Shown: positions 50,221-58,066 of the stretch, one piece after another
Numbering within the stretch: position 1 is the stretch's first letter
How the letters are laid out: every line of letters starts with the position of its first letter
Assembly: GCF_019457905.1 (NCBI RefSeq)
Contig: NZ_JAHZSV010000007.1
Location: forward strand, 186,001-250,000
DNA from: Flagellimonas abyssi
Lineage (GTDB): Bacteria; Bacteroidota; Bacteroidia; Flavobacteriales; Flavobacteriaceae
DNA length: 64,000 bases
Direction: 5' to 3'
Made by a program: the position numbers and the translations under genes
The notes under the pieces: model-generated
Seen by the model: only the letters and a program-made list of their open reading frames with translations
Told to the model about the DNA's origin: nothing
The model's database searches: none

Positions 50221-50550
50221 ATGGGAAAATTTGAGATTAACACGGATAAAGCCGGAAAGTTCAGGTTTAATTTAAAAGCTGGAAATGGCCAAGTTATTTT
50301 AAGCAGTCAAGGGTACACCACCAAATCTGCTTGCGAAAATGGTATCGAATCTGTAAAAAAACATTCACAGGACGATGAGAATTTTGAAAGAAACACTGCG
50401 AAAGACGGCAGTCCATACTTTAACCTAAAAGCATCCAACGGACAAGTTATTGGAAATAGCGAAATGTATTCCAGTGATTCAGCTATGGAAAATGGCATTG
50501 CATCCGTCAAAAAAAATGCGCCGGACGCATCAGTGGAAGAAATTTCCTAA
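50221..50550 (+). CDS. YegP-like protein, two DUF1508 repeats
   Basis: 109 residues made of two DUF1508 units: GKFRFNLKAGNGQVILSSQ with ENGIESVKKH, then SPYFNLKASNGQVIGNSEMY with ENGIASVKKN. Tandem DUF1508 proteins are small cytoplasmic beta-rich proteins found in many bacteria with no known role. Monocistronic, followed by a strong terminator. Confidence 0.92.
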   Translation: MGKFEINTDKAGKFRFNLKAGNGQVILSSQGYTTKSACENGIESVKKHSQDDENFERNTAKDGSPYFNLKASNGQVIGNSEMYSSDSAMENGIASVKKNAPDASVEEIS

Positions 50551-50580
50551 AAAACTGGTATCATTTCACATCGAATAAGA

Positions 50581-50603
50581 CAGCCCAAAAGGGCTGTTTT
50601 TTT
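50581..50603 (+). terminator. Terminator after the YegP gene
   Basis: CAGCCC (50581-50586) and GGGCTG (50591-50596) pair around AAAA, followed by T7. Confidence 0.93.
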
Positions 50604-50638
50604 ATGTCAAATTTTCACCCACCAATTCAAATGGGCCA

Positions 50639-50669
50639 TTCATTGGTTTAAAAAGGGGCATCCGTTAAT
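50639..50669 (+). promoter_or_regulatory. LytTR-box-like element, second copy
   Basis: TTCATTGGT (50639-50647) and TCCGTTAAT (50661-50669) are separated by 13 bases. The second half is identical to the distal half at 29367-29375, and the surrounding ~45 bases (AATTCAAA before, AGGGGCA between) closely resemble the element at 29.33-29.38 kb. It lies 30 bases upstream of a TAnnTTTG element, a fitting place for an activator. Confidence 0.55.
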
Positions 50670-50698
50670 TGGGGCCCTAAAATCTCATTTATTGATTC

Positions 50699-50706
50699 TA
50701 TGTTTG
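50699..50706 (+). promoter_or_regulatory. Promoter -7 element of the candidate small RNA
   Basis: TATGTTTG matches TAnnTTTG; a start site near 50712 would fall at the base of the first RNA hairpin. Confidence 0.55.
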
Positions 50707-50711
50707 TCCTG

Positions 50712-50857
50712 CATGCATATTGATAAGCAAGATCAATATAACGCATGCACAGATAGCAATTCACTTTTGGCGACTGTTGGTCAAAAAAGTGTTTAGTTTA
50801 GTTGAGGTTTCCGTTACGCCAAGGAACTACAAAAGTTCCTTGGTTGTAATGGTTTTT
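50712..50857 (+). ncRNA. Candidate small RNA with promoter and terminator
   Basis: The unit has three parts: the -7 element at 50699, a 5' hairpin TGCATGC + ATATTGAT (50710-50724) pairing with ATCAATAT (50732-50739) and GCATGCA (50743-50749) around AAGCAAG with a 3-base bulge, and a terminator hairpin CCAAGGAACT (50819-50828)/AGTTCCTTGG (50834-50843) followed within 7 bases by T7. No credible reading frame lies inside: the long frame crossing it is out of phase with the downstream LytTR remnant. Length would be about 145 bases. The LytTR-box-like element upstream suggests regulated transcription. No known RNA family is recognised. Confidence 0.45.
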
Positions 50858-50975
50858 TTATTTGGAACCTACCCCTTCTCCCTAATTTATCAATCCAGAG
50901 AATTATTGGCTTGTTCAGATAACCATCAAGATCTCATATTTCGGCAAAAAAAGGGGCTTCAAAAAAACCTAGATA

Positions 50976-51478
50976 AACTCAACTGGCCCATCCGTCAATT
51001 CAAAACCCGCATTCATGCATTTACTAAAACCTATAGATTTGGACGAACTTCAGCAAGCGGTGGAAAAGGCAAGAAACCGAATGGACACCAATGTTTACAG
51101 AGAACAGTTAGATATATTAATGCAAAGCATTTCTCGCGGAAAAGTACGTCCCGAAAAAATTTGCTTGGCCACCCCACGGCTGGAATGGAGTTTATTGCCT
51201 TAGATGACATAGTGGCCTGCAAAGCGGATGGCTCGTACACTTGTTTTATGTTGCAAGATCAAAGTATGCTCTTGGTGAGCAAGCATCTAAAGGAATACGA
51301 AATGCTACTTTCAGAACACAACTTTATGCGGGTACACAACAGTTTCCTTATCAACTTAAAAAAGGTAAAGAAATATGTTAAATCTGATGGAGGGCACCTT
51401 ATCATGAGCAGTGATATGCAGGTGAATATTTCACCAAGAAAAAGAGATGATTTGATAGAGGCGATGAAACGTTTATAG
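50976..51478 (+). pseudogene. LytTR response regulator remnant, 5'-truncated and frameshifted
   Basis: In one frame (from 50976) the end of a receiver domain is readable, HLLKPIDLDELQQAVEKAR, whose conserved KP marks beta5, followed by EKICLATP. A one-base shift within the C-run near 51172-51176 then leads to the other frame, which holds a complete LytTR DNA-binding domain: GMEFIALDDIVACKADGSYT, LKEYEMLLSEHNFMRVHNSF and LINLKKVKKY. The first ~90 residues of the receiver domain, including the phosphorylated Asp, are missing and no start exists. Either a decayed gene or, for the frameshift alone, a base error. Confidence 0.75.
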
Positions 51479-51483
51479 CCTTA

Positions 51484-52065
51484 TCAACCTTTCTTGTTGA
51501 CCAAGCCTTTGGTAAACTCGTTCAATGCCTCGACCTTTTGTTCAAAATCACCCTTAAGGGTTTTTCGGTATTCGTTCAAGTTCTTGACCAAGTCATCAAT
51601 GTTTTCTGGGAGCACGTCCTCAAAGAACTGTCTCAATCTTTTTGCCGTTGTCGGGGATTGTCCGTTAGTCGAAATGGCCACCTTTACATTTCCCTTGGTA
51701 ACAATACCGCCCATATAAAAATCACAGAACGGTGGATTATCCGCCACATTTACCAATTTGCTCAACTTTCTGCAATCGTGGTACACCTGCTCGTTCACTT
51801 CGGGTTTATCCGTACAGGCCACGACCATATGCTTTCCTTCCAGATACTTTTCTTGATAAACATCTTTTGTAATCTCTACATTATGATTACCCGCCAACTT
51901 TAATGTTTCAGGCAAAAATTCAGGTGCAACCATTTGTACCTGCGCATTGGGACTTGACTTCAATAAAAAAGTCAGTTTTTCCAATCCAACATTTCCACCC
52001 CCAACAATGAGTACATTTAAGTTGTTTACCTTCAAAAAAACGGGATACAGCTCATTCCTTTCCAT
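51484..52065 (-). CDS. Precorrin-2 dehydrogenase / sirohydrochlorin ferrochelatase (CysG N-terminal type)
   Basis: 193 residues. The NAD-binding Rossmann start LYPVFLKVNNLNVLIVGGGNVGLEK is typical for CysG-B/Met8p, followed by MVVACTDKPEVNEQVYHDCR, NVADNPPFCDFYMGG and ISTNGQSPTTAKRLRQF. It oxidises precorrin-2 to sirohydrochlorin and may insert iron to make siroheme for sulfite or nitrite reductases. The methyltransferase half of CysG is absent, as is usual in this phylum. No siroheme enzyme lies next to it in the window. Confidence 0.92.
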   Translation of the reverse strand: MERNELYPVFLKVNNLNVLIVGGGNVGLEKLTFLLKSSPNAQVQMVAPEFLPETLKLAGNHNVEITKDVYQEKYLEGKHMVVACTDKPEVNEQVYHDCRKLSKLVNVADNPPFCDFYMGGIVTKGNVKVAISTNGQSPTTAKRLRQFFEDVLPENIDDLVKNLNEYRKTLKGDFEQKVEALNEFTKGLVNKKG

Positions 52066-52134
52066 AGCATATCGATTTATAAGCGATTATCGTTGTAAAG
52101 TTAACCACTATTTTCGGGCCAAGCCTAACCTTAT

Positions 52135-53076
52135 CTAAAATGTAGGCTCCTCCTTTTGTTTTTGGGAAGATTTAAACTCATATCGCACAAATAATTCGTG
52201 GGAACCGCCCGTATAGCTGGCCAAGTTTGAAGTGGTAAGATCATAAGCATACCCAGCACTAAAGTTTGGATTGATCTGCATTCCCAACAATGTGGAAAAT
52301 GAATCGTCCCAACGGTAGGCCAATCCAAAAGTGAAGGTTTCCCTGAGCATAGCATTCACCGATAAATCGGCAATAATCGGAGCACCGGGCACCCACTTTA
52401 CGAAGAAAGCTGGCTTTAGTTTCACATCTGGGGTCAAATCCACCACTTTTCCTCCGATAAAATAATAGTGCAAGCGTTCTGCAGCGATTTCCTGTTCCTC
52501 GCCATCATAATGCTTCTGCGAAAAAAAGTTGGGTATGGCAAAGCCCAAATACCCCTTTTTTGTATCATAATAAAGTCCTGCTCCAATGGTGGGGAAAAAC
52601 TTGCTCTTGATGTTATTCTGGAAAGCCACATCGGAATCTTCGGTAAGTCCCTTGGAAAAATCTACATCAAAAATACGCCCGCCGAGCTTCATACCAAAGG
52701 ATAGTTTGCTATGGGCACTATCCAACTGAATGGTATACGAAACGTTTCCGTCCAATGATATTTCGGATGAGGGACCCAAGGCATCGCGCGATATGATTCC
52801 TCCTACCCCACGTTTATTTTCTAAAGGTGTATCTACCGCCAACACCTGCGTATTGGGAGCACCATTTACCCCCACCCATTGCGACCGGTGCAACAACAAG
52901 GCGGTTAAATGCCCGTTATTGCCAGCAAATGCGGGATTGACACTCATAGTGTTGTACATGTATTGCGTAAACTGCGGGTCTTGCTGAGAATAACCAAAAA
53001 TGGAGCATAGGACAAGCAGTAGCACAAGTACATGCTTACCTCCGATTATTTTATATTTCGATGAAACCAACTCCAT
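52135..53076 (-). CDS. PorP/SprF family type IX secretion system membrane protein
   Basis: 313 residues. Hydrophobic export segment near residues 14-30 ending in YSQ, then the hallmark QQDPQFTQYMYNTMSVNPAF and a barrel region with RSQWVGVNGAPNTQVL. PorP/SprF proteins are outer-membrane partners that help export or anchor large T9SS substrates with a type B (gliding-associated) C-terminus. The gene directly upstream, 3 bases away, encodes exactly such a substrate, so the two form a secretion-partner pair. Confidence 0.93.
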   Translation of the reverse strand: MELVSSKYKIIGGKHVLVLLLVLCSIFGYSQQDPQFTQYMYNTMSVNPAFAGNNGHLTALLLHRSQWVGVNGAPNTQVLAVDTPLENKRGVGGIISRDALGPSSEISLDGNVSYTIQLDSAHSKLSFGMKLGGRIFDVDFSKGLTEDSDVAFQNNIKSKFFPTIGAGLYYDTKKGYLGFAIPNFFSQKHYDGEEQEIAAERLHYYFIGGKVVDLTPDVKLKPAFFVKWVPGAPIIADLSVNAMLRETFTFGLAYRWDDSFSTLLGMQINPNFSAGYAYDLTTSNLASYTGGSHELFVRYEFKSSQKQKEEPTF

Positions 53077-53079
53077 TCT

Positions 53080-56000
53080 TTATCTGTTTAAATACAACCA
53101 GTCCGTTCTTGGCTCCGAACCATCCCCTAAATCCAATACATAATAATAGGTACCCACGGGCAACTGGTCCTCGGGCTGTACCATAGCGCGTCCGTTTGGC
53201 GTACCATCCCAATCATTTTTATAGGATTTTGTCTGGAAAACGATGTTTCCCCAACGATTATAAACCTGAAGCGTATTATTCGGGTAATGGCCTAAGCAAT
53301 CAATCTTAAAATAATCGTTGACCCCATCTCCGTTAGGGGAAAACTCGTTGTAAACAACAAGACAACTTGGATCTACAAACGCCTCTGCTTCATTATTGAT
53401 CTCATTGGTGTCCCACTGATCTACAAAGACAAGGCTTGCCCTATTCACATAATCATCAATATCCATAACCTCAACAGTAAGCAATAGGGTTGCTGTTTCG
53501 GTAACCGCAAGGGATTCAATTTCCCAAAATGAAGATTCAGCATCATAATTTCCTACTGTAGTTTCCGAACTGATGAATTGATAGCCCAAGGGCAATTCTT
53601 CCTGTATGCCGATATATGTGGCATCATCCAGACCTTGATTGATCACCGTTATTTCAAAAACAACCTCATCCCCTATATTGGGCATTACATTGTTTACGCT
53701 TTTTGTAATGGCAATATCCGTGGTTTGAGGCACTACAAAAGCTGATGCCTCGTCATCGTCCGCAATACTGTCGGCAAAATCATCTTCCCCGATTCCGGTT
53801 GATGGGTAGCTATCAGGGTCAGGATATAAACTTGAAGAAACAAAAGCCTCGTTCAAATATTCGTCTTCTGCACTTGTTGGCGCATTTACAACGGCCAAAA
53901 TCTCTAAACTTTCAGTTTCCAGATTCAGAATGGTCCTGTTTATGCGCCAAATTCCGGTAGCCTGATTGTATATTCCAGCAGTGGAGGTGTGTGACTGGTA
54001 TGTGTAACCCATTGGAAGCATATCGGTTACTTCTACATTTCTGGCATCGGACGGGCCATTATTGGTAACGCTCAGCACAAAGCGAACCACATCACCAACG
54101 TTGGGGTTTGTGTTGTCCACGGTTTTGGAAAGCGACAAATCGCTCAAGCCTTCTGGAATAGGTGTCACTGTTGATTGATCGTCTTCGGAGCCTAAGTTAT
54201 TGTTGGGTGTGGAATCAGGGTCAAAAGTATCCAAAGCAATCAGTTCGGCCCTATTCCGATATTCACCACTAGCAAGTACAATTGCCCGTATCTCCAATGT
54301 TTCGATCGAGGCGTTTGTTAAAGATGGTAAATCCCATGTACCAGCAATTTCATCATAATTTCCGGCCGATGTGGTTGCCGAAACAAATTGGTAACCGTTC
54401 CTCAACTCATCTTCAATGATCAATCCAAAAGCATCGTTCGGCCCATCATTGTTCACCTCAACAGTAAAAATGATTTCCTCCCCAACTTCTGGGTTCATAT
54501 CGCTTACAGTTTTGAAAACGGAAATATCGGCAACATGTCTTGGCACGACCGTTTGTTCATCCTGATCATCTTCTGAAAGTGCATTGTTGCCAGGCGTTGA
54601 ATCTATATCGAAAAAAATGGCATTGATCAACTCGGTACTCGCTGTATAATCACCCGAAGGATTTACTTCGGCAATTATTTGAAGCTCTATCTGTGACTCC
54701 AAAGCCAGATTGCCCACGCTCCAAATTCCGTTTGATGGATTAAACAGTCCCCCTGAATTATCGGAAACATAGGTAAATCCATCCGGTAACGTGTTTTCCA
54801 CAACAATTCCGATGGCATCACTTGGCCCTTCATTGGTCAGTGTGATGGTAAAAATAACCTCTGAACCTACGTCCGGAGTTGCGTTGTCCACACTCACATT
54901 CAAGTTTAAATCAGCAGAAGGAACGGGAGTGGTCCCGGCATTGTCTTGATCATTCTCAAAAATGCTGTTATTGTTGGGTATGGAATTGGGATCGTACTGA
55001 TCGGAAGAAAAAACCTCCGTAACGTTGAAGTAATCCCCTGTGTTGTTCACCGTGGCCACAATGGTAAGGGTTTCTGTACTTGTATCTTCCAAGGTTCCAT
55101 TAAGATTCCACATTCCCGAGCTTTCATTGTAGATGCCTGCCGTGGTTCCGTGGGAAACATAGGTATATCCATCAGGCAGCAAATCCATTACTGCGACCCC
55201 TGTGGCTTCACTTGGGCCCAAATTGGTAATGTTGATGGTAAAGATCACATCTTGACCCACATACGGACTCAGAACATTAACAGATTTTTGCAATAGCAAA
55301 TCGGCCACTGGAATAACTATGGGTTCAATGGTCTGCTGGTCATCTTCCGACTCGTTGTTGTTGTTTGGGCTGGAATCCACATCCATTTCCGAGACATTGG
55401 TCAATTCGGCGGTATTGGAATAATTTCCTGTTGGCAGAACCTCTACGGTAATTTCCAAAGTTTCAGAAGCTCCGTCGGCCAAATCACCCACAACCCATGA
55501 GCCGTTGGTAGAATTATAAGTTCCAATGGAAGGGTTGGAACTCACCAATTGATAACCAGTGGACAAAACATCCGTGACCACAATATTGGTGGCATCACTT
55601 GGACCATCATTCTGAACCGTGACCATAAAAAGTATCTCCTCTCCCACTTCCGGGATGACTTGGTCTACCGTTTTGGCAACGGATATATCCACCAATGGTA
55701 CCGGTATCACCGATACACCATCTTGATCGTCTTCACCAGGGACATTGTTGTTCGGAGTTGAATCCATATCCGTTTGATCATGAGCTATAATTTCTGCCAT
55801 GTTATCATAATCTCCAGAAGCGTTTACGTTGCAAAGGATACTTAAACTGGTTGAGTCACCGCTTGCAACCGAACCCACATTCCAAACACCAGTAACTTCA
55901 TCGTAAGCACCTCCACCATCGTCAGAAACATAGGTATATCCAGAGGGCAATAGATCCAATACCTCTACAGAAGTTGCTCCACTGGGACCGTCGTTGGCCA

Positions 56001-57225
56001 CCGTTAGGGTAAACCTTACATTGTCGCTTACCAAAGGCGGTGATTTATCAATAGTTTTGGTCAATGAGAGGTCAATTACCGGCTCTGGCGTCAGAATAAT
56101 TTCATCTTGATCGTCCTCGGCCGGAATATTGTTGTTGGGTGTTGAATCAATATCAAAAGCATCCGAAGCGATTATTTGTGCTGTATTTGTATAATTTCCC
56201 GAGGCATTTATATCAACTACAACGGTAAGTGTTTCCGTAGTTGCATTGCCCACAGTTCCTATTTCCCAAATTCCCGTGATGGGATCATAGGTCCCCGATG
56301 TCGACGAATAAGAATCAAAACTGAACCCTGACATCAATTGGTCTTGAACCTGGACATTGGTGGCATCATGAGGTCCGTTGTTGGTTACGGATATCTCAAA
56401 ACTGGTTTGTGAGTCCACATAAGGGGACATGTTCCCTCCTACTACGGATTTACTAAGAGATAGATCAGCTTGAACCGGAGCGGCATCAATGTTATCCTCA
56501 TCATCTTCGCTCTGGTCACCATCGTCATTGTTCGCAGTACTATCCTCATCAATTTGATCGGCATAGATCACTTCAGCCACATGAGTGTACTCTCCATTGG
56601 ACCCTGTAGGGGTAAGTACCGTGGCATTAAAGCTTAAAGAAACTGTATTGCTCCCTACTGGCACATCAAATCCAAACCATGTGATTTTCTGTGAACCATC
56701 TACAGAACCGGCATTATCGATTGCGGCAATATTGGAATATCCAGAGGGCACAAAATATTCTACCACAACATTTGTTGCATCGATATCTCCAAAATTGCTC
56801 ATGTTTACAGTGAAAGTTACCACTTCGCCAATATCAGGTTCGGTATTGCTTGCCACAATTTCCATTTCCAGATCTATACCCTGTACTGTAATACCGATCA
56901 AGTCTGATGCTTCATCACAACTAGAACCGGAAACGGTCCATTCAAAAATGTAATCTCCCGGCACCAAATCCAATAATTGGGTTTGGGGGTCATTTACATC
57001 AGCAATGATTACCGAAGATGGGCCAGATAAACGGCTCCAAGTTCCCAAACCGTCAACTGGTGCGGCATTGGCATCCATCAAAACGGCATTGACCTGTGAA
57101 ACGACCTGATTGGGTCCTGCGATAACAACACAATCCTGTGCATATCCCACTTGAACCGAAGCTATACCAAGAAGGGTCAACACTAAAAAACACCTAAAAA
57201 TTAGGGAGGATTGGGGTTTGTTCAT
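53080..57225 (-). CDS. Giant T9SS type B adhesin with nine DUF11 repeats
   Basis: 1381 residues from the ATG at 57225, where a signal peptide starts (cleavage after VGYA); 38 further codons upstream lack signal character. An N-terminal PKD-like unit (about 25-105) is followed by nine DUF11 domains of roughly 125 residues, each opening with a D(L/I)xxxKxV...P.VG..V.F...V.N.GP.DA pattern and separated by acidic linkers of the NNN.EDDQ type that may bind calcium. The last ~90 residues are the gliding-associated C-terminal sorting domain (NEFSPNGDGVNDYF, VYNRWGNIVFQ, GTYYYVLDL). A surface adhesin or gliding-associated filament protein is likely. Confidence 0.92.
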   Translation of the reverse strand: MNKPQSSLIFRCFLVLTLLGIASVQVGYAQDCVVIAGPNQVVSQVNAVLMDANAAPVDGLGTWSRLSGPSSVIIADVNDPQTQLLDLVPGDYIFEWTVSGSSCDEASDLIGITVQGIDLEMEIVASNTEPDIGEVVTFTVNMSNFGDIDATNVVVEYFVPSGYSNIAAIDNAGSVDGSQKITWFGFDVPVGSNTVSLSFNATVLTPTGSNGEYTHVAEVIYADQIDEDSTANNDDGDQSEDDEDNIDAAPVQADLSLSKSVVGGNMSPYVDSQTSFEISVTNNGPHDATNVQVQDQLMSGFSFDSYSSTSGTYDPITGIWEIGTVGNATTETLTVVVDINASGNYTNTAQIIASDAFDIDSTPNNNIPAEDDQDEIILTPEPVIDLSLTKTIDKSPPLVSDNVRFTLTVANDGPSGATSVEVLDLLPSGYTYVSDDGGGAYDEVTGVWNVGSVASGDSTSLSILCNVNASGDYDNMAEIIAHDQTDMDSTPNNNVPGEDDQDGVSVIPVPLVDISVAKTVDQVIPEVGEEILFMVTVQNDGPSDATNIVVTDVLSTGYQLVSSNPSIGTYNSTNGSWVVGDLADGASETLEITVEVLPTGNYSNTAELTNVSEMDVDSSPNNNNESEDDQQTIEPIVIPVADLLLQKSVNVLSPYVGQDVIFTINITNLGPSEATGVAVMDLLPDGYTYVSHGTTAGIYNESSGMWNLNGTLEDTSTETLTIVATVNNTGDYFNVTEVFSSDQYDPNSIPNNNSIFENDQDNAGTTPVPSADLNLNVSVDNATPDVGSEVIFTITLTNEGPSDAIGIVVENTLPDGFTYVSDNSGGLFNPSNGIWSVGNLALESQIELQIIAEVNPSGDYTASTELINAIFFDIDSTPGNNALSEDDQDEQTVVPRHVADISVFKTVSDMNPEVGEEIIFTVEVNNDGPNDAFGLIIEDELRNGYQFVSATTSAGNYDEIAGTWDLPSLTNASIETLEIRAIVLASGEYRNRAELIALDTFDPDSTPNNNLGSEDDQSTVTPIPEGLSDLSLSKTVDNTNPNVGDVVRFVLSVTNNGPSDARNVEVTDMLPMGYTYQSHTSTAGIYNQATGIWRINRTILNLETESLEILAVVNAPTSAEDEYLNEAFVSSSLYPDPDSYPSTGIGEDDFADSIADDDEASAFVVPQTTDIAITKSVNNVMPNIGDEVVFEITVINQGLDDATYIGIQEELPLGYQFISSETTVGNYDAESSFWEIESLAVTETATLLLTVEVMDIDDYVNRASLVFVDQWDTNEINNEAEAFVDPSCLVVYNEFSPNGDGVNDYFKIDCLGHYPNNTLQVYNRWGNIVFQTKSYKNDWDGTPNGRAMVQPEDQLPVGTYYYVLDLGDGSEPRTDWLYLNR

Positions 57226-57540
57226 AGTTTGGATGATGAGGTGTTCCTTACGTAGTAAGGCATACCCAAACTTATCAAGAACAGGGTAGATTGGAGAAGT
57301 TATGTTGTATGGCAAGATGGTTTTGTTGTGAAATGGCACTTTAATGATGGAAAAAATATCCTACTTTAATTATAAATCCAAAAAGAAATACACCTCTTCA
57401 ATTGCCAATTTTATTGAATCTCTATATATACTTTCACAATTGACAAAATTAACATTCACTATTAAGGAAATGCTAAAAAAATATGGACATTAAGGAAATT
57501 ACCCTTGCATAACAATGTTTTTTAATAGATTTGTTCTTGA
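57226..57540. promoter_or_regulatory. Divergent intergenic region with two promoters
   Basis: On the plus strand TTG (57505-57507) and TAGATTTG (57526-57533) are 18 bases apart, directly before the ATG at 57541, so that mRNA would be nearly leaderless. On the minus strand TAATTTTG (reading 57451 to 57444) is a -7 candidate for the DUF11 gene with a leader of about 210 bases. No gene is seen in the region. Confidence 0.5.
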
Positions 57541-57849
57541 ATGAAAAACAGTCGTTTTTTAAATAGCATCACCTTTGCGTTTCTTGCCCTGTTTTTGGCA
57601 ACGAAGCTTGTTGGGCTCCATGTGCTTACCCACCACGACGACACGGAAGGGTATTTAGATCATTGTGCCATTTGTCACAATATCGCCTCCGATACTCATA
57701 CGCCTGGTATTTTAACCGATTCTCATGAACCTATTTCCGAGCAAATTGAAATAGCTGTTCAACAGAACATTGATTCCAAGTACGATTTTCAGGTTTCTGG
57801 CACCTTGACAACAAGCCAGCTCTTCTCGAGGCCTCCGCCAACAATCTAA
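57541..57849 (+). CDS. Small His/Cys-rich exported protein
   Basis: 102 residues. A hydrophobic N-terminal helix (signal or anchor, about 8-28) is followed by HVLTHHDDTEGYLDHCAICH, a cluster of six His, two Cys and several Asp in 20 residues that could bind a transition metal, then HTPGILTDSHEP. The remainder is a hydrophilic tail with no family match known to me. It directly precedes a TonB-dependent receptor and two His-rich lipoproteins, so a part in metal capture or sensing is a reasonable guess. Confidence 0.68.
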   Translation: MKNSRFLNSITFAFLALFLATKLVGLHVLTHHDDTEGYLDHCAICHNIASDTHTPGILTDSHEPISEQIEIAVQQNIDSKYDFQVSGTLTTSQLFSRPPPTI

Positions 57850-58066
57850 AAACCCATTCATTTTTTCAACAAAAAGTCTTGGTCTTTTTTAAGGACTAAA
57901 GAAATTTGACTGTATTCAATATGTACAAAAGCATGCTGTAATCGCATAGCTTTATCAACTGTCCATTGATGGATTCATTCAAACTTTTCTGAAATAATGC
58001 AATGGGGGAATAGTCTAGAAGCTTCCTCTCTGGAGGCAATTTGAGAATCCCATAGTATTCCCTAAA

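Noticed and set aside
50720..50975. N-terminal part of a 252-codon frame leading into the LytTR domain
   Set aside because: It has no receiver-domain similarity, covers the candidate small RNA with its terminator, and only becomes LytTR-like after about 51175; the true receiver remnant is in another frame.
53080..57225. Repetitive DNA that could suggest a CRISPR or tandem array
   Set aside because: The repetition is at protein level (DUF11 domains of ~375 bases) with diverged nucleotides; there are no short identical repeats with unique spacers. No CRISPR array or cas gene is seen anywhere in the window.
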